Source: Myxacorys almedinensis A (GTDB taxonomy: Bacteria; Cyanobacteriota; Cyanobacteriia; Leptolyngbyales; Leptolyngbyaceae). Taken from it: a stretch of 64,000 nt of DNA. The notes beneath the pieces are model-generated. The model saw nothing but the letters and a program-made list of their open reading frames with translations, was not told the origin of the DNA and ran no database searches. Numbering within the stretch: position 1 is the first letter of the stretch; each line of letters opens with the position of its first letter. The DNA lies in assembly GCF_010091945.1 (NCBI RefSeq), contig NZ_WVIE01000010.1, positions 62,001 through 126,000 of the forward strand, read 5' to 3'. Positions 51,637-62,000 of this stretch are shown here, in pieces. The position numbers were made by a program, and so were the translations under genes.

Positions 51637-52869
51637 ATGGCGGTGAACATTAGCTTCTGCATCATTGTCAAAGACGAAGAAGAACGGCTGCTGCGGTGTT
51701 TAGAGAGTGTACGGGGCGTTGTAAATGAAACGATCGTAGTGGATACGGGATCATGCGATCGCACGATCGACATCGCAAGAAGCTATGGTGCGTCGGTCTA
51801 TTCTTTTGAGTGGTGTAACGATTTTTCGGCAGCGCGAAATGCATCCCTTCACTACGCTCAAGGCGATTGGGTTTTGGTGCTAGATGCCGATGAAGTGTTG
51901 GTTCCTGACATTGTTCCAGCACTTAAGCAAGTCGTTGAGAGCGAACAGTACTTAGTAATTAACCTGTTACGTCATGAGGTCGGCGCGTCTCAATCTCCTT
52001 ACTCTATGCTGTCTCGGTTGTTTCGGCGGCATCCTGACATCGCGTTTACTCGTCCCTATCATGCCATGATCGACGATCGCGTTGCAGAACTGTTACAACG
52101 CGAACCTAATTGGCGCGTGGGACACTTACCTGAGGTCGCAATTTTACACGAAGGATATCGTTCTGATGTCATTGCAGCGAGAGATAAATTCAACAAGGCG
52201 CGTATCACAATGGAAGGGTTTCTTGAAACGCATCCCCACGATCCTTATGTGTGCAGTAAGCTAGGCGCGTTGTATGTGCAGATAGGACAAGTAGAAACAG
52301 GATTAGAGTTGTTAAGAAGAGGGCTTCGAGCGATTCATAGCAATGCGAACGAATATCCTTTAAGCAACGCTTTACACGATGCTTCAACGCTTTACGAACT
52401 TCATTATCATTTAGGCAGTGTTTATGCCGAATTACATCACTTTAACCAGGCTGAGCAACACTATCAGGCGGCAATGCAGCAGCCGATTCCGGCTCGGTTA
52501 AAGCTAGGCGCAATCAACAATTTAGGGAACATTCTTAAAGATAAAGGGGACTTGCAGAACGCTGTAGCTCTCTATCAGCAAGCATTGCAAATCGATCCAA
52601 CTTTCTCGGTTGGTTACTACAACTTGGGCATGACGCTCAAGGCAATGGGGAGATTGACGGATGCGATCGCGCAATACAAACGCGCGATCGCACTTAACCC
52701 AAATTATGCCGAGGCTCACCAAAACCTCGGCGTTGCACTGCTTAAAGCCGGACAGGTCGCTGAAAGTTTGGAGGCGTTTCAATCTGCGATCGCACGCTAT
52801 CAGCAGCAGGGTTTGCCAGCAGGTGAACAGTTAAAACAGAGTTTGCAAGACATGGGCTTTCGCGTGTAA
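51637..52869 (+). CDS. Glycosyltransferase family 2 fused to TPR repeats
   Basis: 410 residues. The N-terminal 230 residues are a GT-A glycosyltransferase (SFCIIVKDEEERLLRCLESV, then the VVDTGSCDRT turn, and the metal-binding LVLDADEVL). The C-terminal part has four or five TPR units (LGAINNLGNILKDKGDLQNAVALYQQALQIDPT, AIAQYKRAIALNPNYAEAHQNLGVAL). Such fusions modify proteins or polysaccharides in cyanobacteria; the target is not predictable. Preceded by about 230 bases, divergent to the TPR gene. Confidence 0.93.
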   Translation: MAVNISFCIIVKDEEERLLRCLESVRGVVNETIVVDTGSCDRTIDIARSYGASVYSFEWCNDFSAARNASLHYAQGDWVLVLDADEVLVPDIVPALKQVVESEQYLVINLLRHEVGASQSPYSMLSRLFRRHPDIAFTRPYHAMIDDRVAELLQREPNWRVGHLPEVAILHEGYRSDVIAARDKFNKARITMEGFLETHPHDPYVCSKLGALYVQIGQVETGLELLRRGLRAIHSNANEYPLSNALHDASTLYELHYHLGSVYAELHHFNQAEQHYQAAMQQPIPARLKLGAINNLGNILKDKGDLQNAVALYQQALQIDPTFSVGYYNLGMTLKAMGRLTDAIAQYKRAIALNPNYAEAHQNLGVALLKAGQVAESLEAFQSAIARYQQQGLPAGEQLKQSLQDMGFRV

Positions 52870-52882
52870 AACAGCAGACGCC

Positions 52883-53533
52883 CTACGCCGTAAGTTGAAT
52901 ATTCTGATTGTCCGCAGAATCGGCTTCACTCTGTGCCGCGATCGCTAACTTTTCTGCCTGAATTTCTTTCTCTTGCACGAGCAAGCCACCGAGATGCACA
53001 ACCGCTAGCCCTAACGCACCGATCGAGATCAGGTAGCTATGCAGCGTGTAAAGATGCTCAACGGTGATCGTGCTGACGGTACCGCCCGTAAGGGCATCGC
53101 GCAGTTGAGAACCAATGAGAGGCAGAGCTTCGATCGTGCCAAGCTCAATCTTAAACCGCCAAAACCCAAGCTGATCCCAGCTTAAAATCATCGCTGTCCA
53201 GCTTAGACCGATCGCTGAAAGGGTGAAGAAAATGCCGCTAACCCAGGAGACAAGCCAACTGCGGCGAAATCGTTCGCCAAAAAACATGACGACAAGTTGA
53301 ACCAGGGCAAGCCCAATCACAAGATTGCCAGAGATAGTGTGCATGGCGTGGACGAGCCAACCGTAAGAAATGGTTTGGTCGATGTTTCTGAGAGAAGTGT
53401 AAGCCCCGCCTGCACTGGGCTGATAGTAAAATGCTAGTAAAATTCCGGAGGTAACGCCGATCAAGGTCAGAGTTACGATCGCAACTGCGAGAATGGTGGA
53501 TAGCCGTCTGAAAATAAAGGCAATGTTGCTCAT
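52883..53533 (-). CDS. Stand-alone cytochrome b6-like membrane protein
   Basis: 216 residues from the ATG at 53533 (an upstream frame adds 37 unlikely residues). Four hydrophobic helices and the b-type heme ligands can be seen: a WLVHAMHTISGNLVIG pair and a HLYTLHSYLISIG pair, as in cytochrome b6. It lacks the known PetB N-terminus and is a divergent paralogue. No petD or Rieske gene is near. The role is unknown; it may act in an alternative electron path. Confidence 0.85.
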   Translation of the reverse strand: MSNIAFIFRRLSTILAVAIVTLTLIGVTSGILLAFYYQPSAGGAYTSLRNIDQTISYGWLVHAMHTISGNLVIGLALVQLVVMFFGERFRRSWLVSWVSGIFFTLSAIGLSWTAMILSWDQLGFWRFKIELGTIEALPLIGSQLRDALTGGTVSTITVEHLYTLHSYLISIGALGLAVVHLGGLLVQEKEIQAEKLAIAAQSEADSADNQNIQLTA

Positions 53534-53829
53534 AATTTGTACACTCTTTTTGTAGGTGAGGTGTGTACCGTTTTGACAGTAGTTCGACGGAGCCAACAAA
53601 GGTCTTCGACCCGCGTTGCCAGGAGGGCAAATCATCCTTGCCAAGACGCTTTCCTAAACCCGCACTATGAAGAAGGAGGATAAGGACAGCCGAACTTACG
53701 TCTTACTGCCTCTAATCTTAACTTAATGTAAAGATTTATAGAACTTTCTTCATGATTCTCTGATGGGTTATCGATCCCTGCGAGCCAATCGCGGCGAGTC
53801 CATTCTTTGAATTGATTACGTTGAATGGG

Positions 53830-54564
53830 TTACGAATTAATCAACGGTTTTGCCCATTGATGGACGACTTCAGGCGTTCCGTACCAGCGCCCCGGAGAGC
53901 GGGGAGAATGCCAAACATGATCTAATGTGATATTTTCTGCGCCCTCTAGATGAGCCGCCGCGATCGGGGTAATGCCATCGCCCCAACAGTCGCCCCTGCC
54001 TCCTGTCAACTGATAGCTACTATATGCCAGCCAGCTTCCCCGTTGTCGTGCCCCAAACACCGCTTTCCCCGCCACACATAAATAATGGACATCGGCATAA
54101 AATGCACCCGGATAGCTGAGGTTCACAAAGTTTAAGTTTTTCAGTGTCCACCGTTCATAACTAGTCTGGGGCGTCCCCAGGGTGACAAGATGAGCAACGT
54201 AGTGATGGGCGTTCCAGGCATAGACCTGCTTAGCGCCGGGCACACCTTTAGAGGAGCCATCTATCATGCCATGCACGTCATACAAGTTTTCACCCAGATA
54301 AATTCGCGCAATCCAGCCACCTGCCGAGTGCCCGACTAGATTAATCTGCTCTGTGCCATGCTGCTGCCGAACTTGCTGCACGGTTTGATCCAACCGTTCC
54401 AAAATTGGTAGCACCGATCGCCCTCCCAAGGTGGGAAACCAATCTCGCTTTCGCAGGGGCACAGTCACCGTTGGAACTCCCATTTCAGCCAGGGTGTGCT
54501 GCATTTGTTGGTAATCGATCGCGCCTGCAAGATAGCCCGGAAGAATCACAGTCGGCAACGGCAT
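53830..54564 (-). CDS. Alpha/beta hydrolase, lipase type
   Basis: 244 residues. The nucleophile elbow is GHSAGGW (about residue 78) and the catalytic His is in the C-terminal LDHVWHSPRSP. HGMIDGSSKG, and a YPGAFYADVHYLCVAGKAVFG segment, fit the triacylglycerol lipase group. No signal peptide. Its substrate is not predictable. It diverges from cobI with 58 bases between. Confidence 0.85.
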   Translation of the reverse strand: MPLPTVILPGYLAGAIDYQQMQHTLAEMGVPTVTVPLRKRDWFPTLGGRSVLPILERLDQTVQQVRQQHGTEQINLVGHSAGGWIARIYLGENLYDVHGMIDGSSKGVPGAKQVYAWNAHHYVAHLVTLGTPQTSYERWTLKNLNFVNLSYPGAFYADVHYLCVAGKAVFGARQRGSWLAYSSYQLTGGRGDCWGDGITPIAAAHLEGAENITLDHVWHSPRSPGRWYGTPEVVHQWAKPLINS

Positions 54565-54622
54565 AACGATAAAAATTTAAAAGATGCTTATAGAATCTTA
54601 AAGCACTGTTTCTAAATTTCTG

Positions 54623-55342
54623 ATGGCTGAGCGAATCGGGACGTTGTACGGAGTTGGGGTGGGCACGAGCGATCCGGAGTTAATTACCTTAAAGGGGTTA
54701 CGGGTGTTGCAGCGATCGCAGGTTGTGGCATTTCCGGCAGGCACAGGAGAGCGGCGCGGCATGGCAGAAACAATCGTTGCTTCGCATCTCCGGCAAGAGC
54801 AGATCCGACTTGCGATCGCGTTTCCCTACACTCAAGATGAAGCCGTACTTACTCAGGCATGGCATGCCGGAGCCGAGCAGGTTTGGCACTATCTCAACCA
54901 GGGACAAGACGTCGTGTTTGTCTCAGAAGGCGATGTCAGTCTCTACAGCACGTTTACTTATCTGGCTCAGGCGCTCCAGAGCCACCATCCAACCGTGCAG
55001 GTAGAAACGATTCCGGGAATTTGTTCTCCGTTGGCGTCGGCGGCAGTGCTGGGCATTCCGCTCACGGTTCGTCGGCAAAAACTGGCGATTCTGCCTGCGC
55101 TCTACACCGTATCAGAATTAGAAACAACGCTTGAGTGGGCAGATGTTGTTGTTTTAATGAAAGTAAGCTCTGTCTACCCGCAAGTGTGGAGTGTTTTAGA
55201 GCGCTATCATTTGTTAGAGCGAAGTTACGTAGTCGAACGCGCCACCTCAGAACATCAGAAAATTTATTCCAACTTAACGAACCGCCCTACGCTAGAATTG
55301 CCTTACTTTTCCCTGCTTATTGTCAAAGTCAACGAAGCCTAA
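54623..55342 (+). CDS. cobI: Precorrin-2 C20-methyltransferase
   Basis: 239 residues. Adds the C20 methyl group in cobalamin synthesis with S-adenosylmethionine. The tetrapyrrole methylase motifs are LYGVGVGTSDPELITLKGLRVL at the start, VSEGDVSLYSTFTYLAQAL (GDxxxYST), and TIPGICSPLASAAVLGIPL. The length is normal. Other cob genes are not in the window. A short gap before the TonB-family gene suggests possible co-transcription. Confidence 0.95.
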   Translation: MAERIGTLYGVGVGTSDPELITLKGLRVLQRSQVVAFPAGTGERRGMAETIVASHLRQEQIRLAIAFPYTQDEAVLTQAWHAGAEQVWHYLNQGQDVVFVSEGDVSLYSTFTYLAQALQSHHPTVQVETIPGICSPLASAAVLGIPLTVRRQKLAILPALYTVSELETTLEWADVVVLMKVSSVYPQVWSVLERYHLLERSYVVERATSEHQKIYSNLTNRPTLELPYFSLLIVKVNEA

Positions 55343-55395
55343 CTTCACCCCCTACCTTCACCTTTGACCGACGAATCACGCATTAGTAAATTGCT

Positions 55396-56625
55396 ATGTC
55401 TTCTGCCCTCTCTGCTTTCTTCCGCAACTTACCAGAGAATATTCAGCAGCCTGCCTCGATCGCGTTTCTAGGATCGATCGCGGCTCATGCCTTCTTTTTT
55501 GCGTCGTTGCCTGCGTTTACCTCTTCTCAGGAAAATCAAAGCGATCCGTTGCGGCGAGTCGGCGTAGTGGATCTATCACCAGAAGAGCAAAGCCGCTTGC
55601 CAAGGCTCGGATCGTCTGTGGTGTTGCCGCCGCTTCAACAGTCGCCCAACGCGGCTTTACCCCTGCCGCCGCCGTCGGACACTGTTCCGGTGCCAAACAA
55701 TCCTCTGCTCTACAATATTCCCGGACTCAGCACCCCTGTTTTTCCCGATGTGCAGTCTCAACCTTCTAACAACGAACTGCTAAAGAAATATTTGGCTGAG
55801 CAAGACATTGCGATCGCGCGTCGTCGCCAACAGTTGAGAAATCTCACGCCTGAGCGATCGCAACAATCCGCAACCCCAGAACCATCTCAGACTACCGATC
55901 CGCAGTCAGAAGCGATCGCTAGTGCCATTAACCGAGCGGGAAATGGGCAGATTCCCACTCTCGATCCTCTCGATCCAAATCTGACCTTTGGCTTGCCAGG
56001 GCAGCCCTCCCAACCCCAGCAAAGCCCCAGCCCAGCGCCCGAAGGGGAACCGACAACTCCACCACCGCCGGGGGGGGAAACGGCTGCATCTCCCGCTCCA
56101 GAGGCAACCCTTCCGGTGACGCCATCTCCGACGCCAACCCAAACCCTTAGCCCCGAAGTTTTGGCGGAAATTCGGCAACGGCGCGAGGTGTATGCTTACA
56201 ACCAAGCCGATACAGATGCTGATCCACGCTTTGCAAATTCTGGAGTGAAAGCGCCCGATCAAAACTGGGTGACGTGGAAGACGGAAAATATTCAGCCAGC
56301 CCTCGATCGTGGTGAACTAGAGCTAGTTGAACATCCCACCAAGGAAGAAGAGCTAGAAACAGGTATCCCAGCATTGCCATATCCGTTTCCCTTTGCGATT
56401 CCCAGGTTTCAGCAAAATACGATCGTGATTGCAGCAACGGTAGGGACGGATGGCAAGCTTGTGGGCGAACCGGTCTTGCTCGGTAAATCAGGCTATGCGG
56501 CGTTGGACAAAGAAGCGATCGCGCATGTGACGCAAGAAGTCAGCAAATATCCTGCCCCTGAAAAACCAACGGTTCACCGATTTGTGTTTAAGTATGCAGC
56601 GCCGAGCGGTCAAGCGGTGAGCTAA
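55396..56625 (+). CDS. TonB family protein
   Basis: 409 residues. N-terminal membrane helix (about 18-38, SIAFLGSIAAHAFFFASLPAF), a long Pro/Gln/Ser-rich spacer (about 75-265), and a C-terminal TonB-type domain (about 320-405: QNTIVIAATVGTDGKLVGEPVLLGKSGYAALDKEA). The layout matches TonB-family proteins. With ExbB/ExbD from 15.5 kb it could energise the siderophore receptor at 4.7 kb. Follows cobI by 53 bases in the same orientation; a link to cobalamin or other tetrapyrrole uptake is possible, but unproven. Confidence 0.85.
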   Translation: MSSALSAFFRNLPENIQQPASIAFLGSIAAHAFFFASLPAFTSSQENQSDPLRRVGVVDLSPEEQSRLPRLGSSVVLPPLQQSPNAALPLPPPSDTVPVPNNPLLYNIPGLSTPVFPDVQSQPSNNELLKKYLAEQDIAIARRRQQLRNLTPERSQQSATPEPSQTTDPQSEAIASAINRAGNGQIPTLDPLDPNLTFGLPGQPSQPQQSPSPAPEGEPTTPPPPGGETAASPAPEATLPVTPSPTPTQTLSPEVLAEIRQRREVYAYNQADTDADPRFANSGVKAPDQNWVTWKTENIQPALDRGELELVEHPTKEEELETGIPALPYPFPFAIPRFQQNTIVIAATVGTDGKLVGEPVLLGKSGYAALDKEAIAHVTQEVSKYPAPEKPTVHRFVFKYAAPSGQAVS

Positions 56626-56758
56626 GGGCTAAGGAGGTTGCTGAGGGGTGCTGTTGCCTTGGGCAGTGCGATCGCAGGTGTGGCGATCTCTCAGAGCTTG
56701 GCAAAGCCGATTGCCCATTCGCGTTACACTAAATCCTGTGGTCAATCGTAGGATAATT

Positions 56759-57190
56759 ATGCAGGTTCGAGCCTTGGTGGTGGTGGCGGTTTCGGCACTG
56801 ATGTGGGTGCTAACAGCACTGTTTCCGCCCGATGCGTTGGCATTAACGCAAATCAGTTTAACTGATCTGTCGTATCACGAGTGCCCCGCCGATGTTGGAG
56901 CAGGAACGGTAACGAGTGGCACATCCCAGGCAGCCAATTGCTTTATCGTGACCGGAACGGCAAACAATCCGACCAATAAAATGGTTGTGAATGCCGATAT
57001 TTTTGGGCGTATTTTTGATGCTAACAATGATTCGGTGATGCAAAATCGCACCCGTTTAGGCTCGATCGAAGAAGTTCCCCCCGGTGCAAGCCCCTTTGAG
57101 TTGAGAATTAGCGTTTCAGCCAATCAACCGACACCGCTACAGTTGAAACAGTTTAAAGCCGCAGGGTTTACGGGAACGGTCAGACGTTGA
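56759..57190 (+). CDS. Secreted small protein of unknown function
   Basis: 143 residues from the ATG at 56759, which follows an AGGA ribosome-binding site; an upstream frame would add 37 residues of uncertain value. The hydrophobic VVVAVSALMWVLTALF segment, ended by ALALT, is a signal peptide. The mature part has CPADVGAGT and CFIVTGTANNPTNKMVVNADIFGRIFDANNDSV, a beta-sandwich-like pattern. I recognise no family. Confidence 0.7.
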   Translation: MQVRALVVVAVSALMWVLTALFPPDALALTQISLTDLSYHECPADVGAGTVTSGTSQAANCFIVTGTANNPTNKMVVNADIFGRIFDANNDSVMQNRTRLGSIEEVPPGASPFELRISVSANQPTPLQLKQFKAAGFTGTVRR

Positions 57191-57258
57191 TTAGGGTTAC
57201 CCTGTAACTCACGTTAATTGAACGATTGTAACCGCCTAAACTCCTACCGACCCAAGCC

Positions 57259-58827
57259 CTACGATCGCTGCCAACCTCGATTTAGCCCAAGCGCGATCGC
57301 GCTGCTAACAAGCAACGCAGGCGTCAACCAATCTCCCCGCAAAACATACAGTGTTTGGCTTTGACGCGGATAAATGGTGCCTACATGGATTTGGTATTGG
57401 TAAGGCTGCGATCGCCACTGAATTTGCCCGTGGGGGTCAACAATGCCAGAGTAGCCTGTGTTGGTAGCGCGAACCATCCAACGATCGGTTTCGATTGCCC
57501 GCATCACGTCGTGGGCTTGATGTTGCGCCATCAAAACCGGGCTGTAGGGATCGAGATTTGAGGCGGTGATTAAGAACTTTGCTCCGGCAGCAACTTGCGA
57601 TCGAAACAATTCGGGAAAGGCAGATTCATAGCAAATGCCAACTGCCCCACGACCCAACGAGGTCTCAAACTGTTGGTCAAACCTGCCCGGCAGCATTGAA
57701 GATTTGACTGGAGACAGCCGCCCAATAAATTGCCCAATCGTCGATTCAAACGGGATGTATTCTCCAAGAGGAACGAGTTTTACTTTATTAAATTGCCCGA
57801 TCGCTTCGCCGTTGGGTGTAAGGGCGATTAAGCTTTGCGTATAATAAGTTCCGGCTGGCATAAAGGTGCCGATCCATGCCGGAATGCGCTTTTCTAAAAT
57901 GGCTTCATAGACCGGATTTTGCCGTTTTACACCGCGCCAAAGAAATGGTAATGCTCCTTCTGGTGTGAGGACAACATCAACGCCTTGATCAACCAAATTT
58001 CGATATCCGGTTGAATAACCATCTAACGCTTTTTTCAATCCATCTTTGAATAGTTTAATTCTCGTTGGCACATTACCTTGAACAATGCCAATCTTGATGG
58101 CTGATGAGTTGCTTAACGCCTGACTATAAATCGTAAACCCTGCTACATGCAACACTAAAAACAACGCGATCGCACTTATAAACAACGCTTTTGCTGTTCC
58201 GTCTCGGCGAAGCCAAGCTTCTGCCAGTAGCCCATTTACTGCTACGATCGCGGCTGTCACCGTCATCGCTCCAGAAATCTGACCGAGGTGAAGAATCGCT
58301 AAATTATGGGGACTCTGGGTAAAAGAAAGGGCTGTCCAGTCGAGGGGCGTCCACTGCCGCACCGTTTCTGACCCACACCAAAGCGCTGTGCCAACCAGCA
58401 CTCTTAGACTGGATGGCACGTTCTGTCTCCCCATCCACCGCATCACCCATGCCCACCCGCAAACGCACGCCGCGCCCCACAGCGTAATAAAGCTCCAGGC
58501 GAAGGCAACAACTGCAACACTCGCCACCCACGGAACGCCCATCCAGGTGAGCGGATGCAAGCCAGTGAGCCAAAACAGAGTCGAACCGTGATAGGCAATG
58601 CCCCACGTAAGTGGCAAAAGCACTGGGGCAGCAAAGGCAGGGCGCAGCTTGGGCGCAGTCTGCCGCACCGACATCACCCACAGGGGCGCGATCGCAACCC
58701 ATGCCAACCCCCACAGGCTAAACGGGGCGGCGGCAAAACTCATCAGCACTCCGCTTAAGAGCGCGAAGAGCACAGGGCGCACCTCTACAGGCGCGATCGC
58801 GTTCCAAAGCTTGTCTTTCAAGGTCAA
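57259..58827 (-). CDS. lnt: Apolipoprotein N-acyltransferase
   Basis: 522 residues. Final step of lipoprotein maturation, at the inner membrane: transfer of a third acyl chain. About six hydrophobic helices fill residues 20-245, then a nitrilase domain. The Glu-Lys-Cys triad is visible as TPEGALPFLW, KVKLVPLGEYIPFE and GICYESAFPELF. The lipoproteins in the window (for example at 7197) are likely substrates. Length and start fit the family. Confidence 0.95.
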   Translation of the reverse strand: MTLKDKLWNAIAPVEVRPVLFALLSGVLMSFAAAPFSLWGLAWVAIAPLWVMSVRQTAPKLRPAFAAPVLLPLTWGIAYHGSTLFWLTGLHPLTWMGVPWVASVAVVAFAWSFITLWGAACVCGWAWVMRWMGRQNVPSSLRVLVGTALWCGSETVRQWTPLDWTALSFTQSPHNLAILHLGQISGAMTVTAAIVAVNGLLAEAWLRRDGTAKALFISAIALFLVLHVAGFTIYSQALSNSSAIKIGIVQGNVPTRIKLFKDGLKKALDGYSTGYRNLVDQGVDVVLTPEGALPFLWRGVKRQNPVYEAILEKRIPAWIGTFMPAGTYYTQSLIALTPNGEAIGQFNKVKLVPLGEYIPFESTIGQFIGRLSPVKSSMLPGRFDQQFETSLGRGAVGICYESAFPELFRSQVAAGAKFLITASNLDPYSPVLMAQHQAHDVMRAIETDRWMVRATNTGYSGIVDPHGQIQWRSQPYQYQIHVGTIYPRQSQTLYVLRGDWLTPALLVSSAIALGLNRGWQRS

Positions 58828-59000
58828 TCAACTCTTCCAAATCAGCATACTGACTACTCTAGCGAAGTTAAGTCTACCAACGTAAGATGATGGCATCGCT
58901 GAAGAGATGACGTGTTCTCTTACCACAATCGCTTCAGTTCGTATTTTACTCATCAATTAGCGACCATGTAATATTTAAGAGAAACGGCTGAATTCAGACC

Positions 59001-62000
59001 ATGAATCGTTCTTATGCTGATTCTGAAGCACTTCGTACACGCCTGATTGAAACCTATCAGAAAGCATCGTTCATAGAAAAGCAGATGCTTCACCTGTTCT
59101 CGGTGATCTACGAGCCAGTCAATAGAACTGCATTTCTAGAGTGTTTTGCCCACACTGGGGCGCGCGATGAGCACGGCAAGCCTCTAGGAGTCAGCGTTCT
59201 AAGAAGCCGAATTGAGCGGCTGCTAAATGCCCAGTTGCTGATTCAAGAGCGGGGGCAAGGTCCGCAGTGTCATCCATTGTTGGTGGAAATCGTGACTCGT
59301 GATGCGATCTCAACTGGCACGTTTGAACCCCTGGTTGCGAGGGTGCAAAAGCAGTTTCCGGTACGCACAAGTTGGAAAGGCGGACCGCGATCGTTTAGCA
59401 GCCGGGGTCAGCTTGTGCGAGAAGTGCGGATTGGCATTTACCGAGGCGATGTTGACTATATCGAACGGCAGTTTGAAGACTATCACAACTACACCTACCG
59501 ATCAGACGAAATCTCCATGGACGAGATTTTTCAGCAGGTGTGCAACAATCCCTTCGATGCCGACTGGTTTAAAGCCTTGCCGCCGCAACTCTACGGCAGC
59601 GGTATTTCTAGCATTCTGGCGATGTCTGCCCTTTACTGCGTTCCCGCAGAAGAGCCGTTTTCTCTGCTGCAAAAAACCTGTGCGATCGGCGAGGGAGAAA
59701 CTTCAGATTTCTTGCGGCTGCTGCTGACCGAGCAGTTTTTGCTGCGGGGTCGTGTTGACGATGCCCAGCACACGCTAGAGCAGCTTTCTGAGGGCTATCG
59801 AGAAAACGGCGGCATGTTTTGGGGCTGGCTTAGCTTTGTTCAAGGGGAGAACGACAGCGCGATCGCGCACTACACCTTGGCGCTGAAAGCCCTCCGCAAA
59901 ACGACTCGAAAACGCCAGGTTTTTTTCAATGGGCTGAGCGGTCTATTTTTTGTCTTGGCGCTGCTCAAAGATGGGTCGCCCAAGCGGCTTAAGGAGGCAG
60001 AAGACTATGCCCATCTGCTCAGTCGGCAGGTTCACCATTGGCTTCAACCCGTCTACGATCGCTTGCACAGCGTTCTTAAATTTTTGCAGGGGGATCTCTC
60101 TCAAAAAGAATTTCTCAACCCGTTGGTGCCGTCCCATGAGGAAGAAACCAGCATCGGCACGCTAGTGGGTGCGTTGTGCGTGTATTGGATGGATGCTGGC
60201 ACGGCTAAAAAGACGTTACCCAACGTTCTTAGCTTTCTCTATCAAGCAGCAAAAACCTCTGGATATACCTGGATTGCCGCCGAAACGGCAGAGTTGCTAT
60301 TGCGGCTCAGACCGCCTAGCGATACTCAGAACAATGCTAGCGATGATACTCAAAACAATGGCAAAGCCATCACTCTAGATCAAACCGTCGATTTGCATCA
60401 AGACCCTGACGTTGCATCGCTTGCCGATGTGGTGCGATCGCAAGAACCCTGGGAACTGTGCCTCAATGCGTTGACCAGTTTGCATAAAGATCCCCAACCC
60501 CCAGATCAAGCTGGAAATCAGCGCCTCGTCTGGTTTATGACGTTTTATCCGAGTGGGTGCCTACTCCAGCCCCGCGAACAAAAGCTCAACGCCAATGGCA
60601 CTTGGGGAAGAGGTCGCCCGATTGCGCTCAAACGGCTGAGCCTCAATGCTAGCGAGTTGGACTATCTCACCCCTCAAGATCTCCGGGTGTGTGCCCAGAT
60701 CGAGACCTATCACTCGGCTGGATATTACGGCAAAACCGAGTTTAAATTTAGCGATCGCGCCATCATCGCGCTGGTGGGGCATCCCCTCGTGTTTTGGGAA
60801 GACACCCCCACAATTCGGGTGGAAATCGTCAAGGCGGAACCCGAACTGCTGGTCAGGAAGGGCAAGGGCGATCGGCTGATTCTAGAATTTTCGCCGCCGC
60901 TCAAAGGCAACCAGGATATTCTGCTGATCAAAGAAACGCCAACTCGCATCAAGGTGATCGACATTCAGCCAGAGCATCGCCGCATTGCCGATATTATTGG
61001 TAAAAAAAATCGGTTGGAAGTGCCGTCTGCCGCCAAAGAGCGCGTCTTAGCTGCCATCAATGCGGTGTCAGGCATTGTTACCGTGCAGTCTGACATCGGT
61101 GGCGGTGTGGAAAATGCTGAAGAGGTTCCGGCAGATTCTCAGCCTCACATTCATTTATTGCCAGCCGGTCAGGGGCTAAAAGTGGCGGTGCTGTGTCGCC
61201 CCTTTGCAGACGGCGGGTCGTACTATCGACCGGGGGCAGGAGGCGCGATGGTGGTGGCAGAGATTGACGGCAAGCGGCTGCAAACCACCCGGGATCTAAA
61301 GGCAGAAAAAGACCGAGCGAACGCTGCGATCGCGGCTTGCCCAATCTTAAGCGAGCAGCCCGAAGAAGACGGAGAATGGCTGATTGAAGATCCGCAAGCC
61401 TGTTTGGAACTGCTAGTCGATCTGCAAGCGATTAGCGCAGGGCACAACGCAGACGGAACTGCCAATAGCGTCGCGATCGAATGGCCAGAAGGCGAAAAGC
61501 TGCGCGTCAGCCACCAAGCCGGACTCAACGATTTCCATTTGGCGATTCAACGGCAAAACGATTGGTTTTCAGCCAGTGGCGAACTGAAACTCAGCGATGA
61601 TCTAGTGCTGGATATGCAACAGTTAATGGAACTTTTAAACCAAAGTTCTAGCCGGTTTATTCCCCTGGGTGATGGTCAGTTTTTAGCGCTCACCCAATCG
61701 TTTCGTAAACGCTTAGATGAACTCAGAGCATTCACGGAAAAACACGGGAAAGGCGTCCGGTTTCATCCGCTCGCGGCAATGGCGCTGGAAGACTTTATCG
61801 ATGAAGTGGGAGATGTAGAGGTCGATCGGCACTGGAAAGCCCACGTCAAGCGGCTAAAAGAAATGGAAACCCTCCAGCCGCAGGTGCCCTCTACCCTCCA
61901 AACCGATCTGCGGGATTACCAAATTGAGGGGTTTAACTGGCTGTCTCGGTTGGCTCACTGGGGCGTTGGGGCGTGCCTCGCTGACGATATGGGATTGGGA

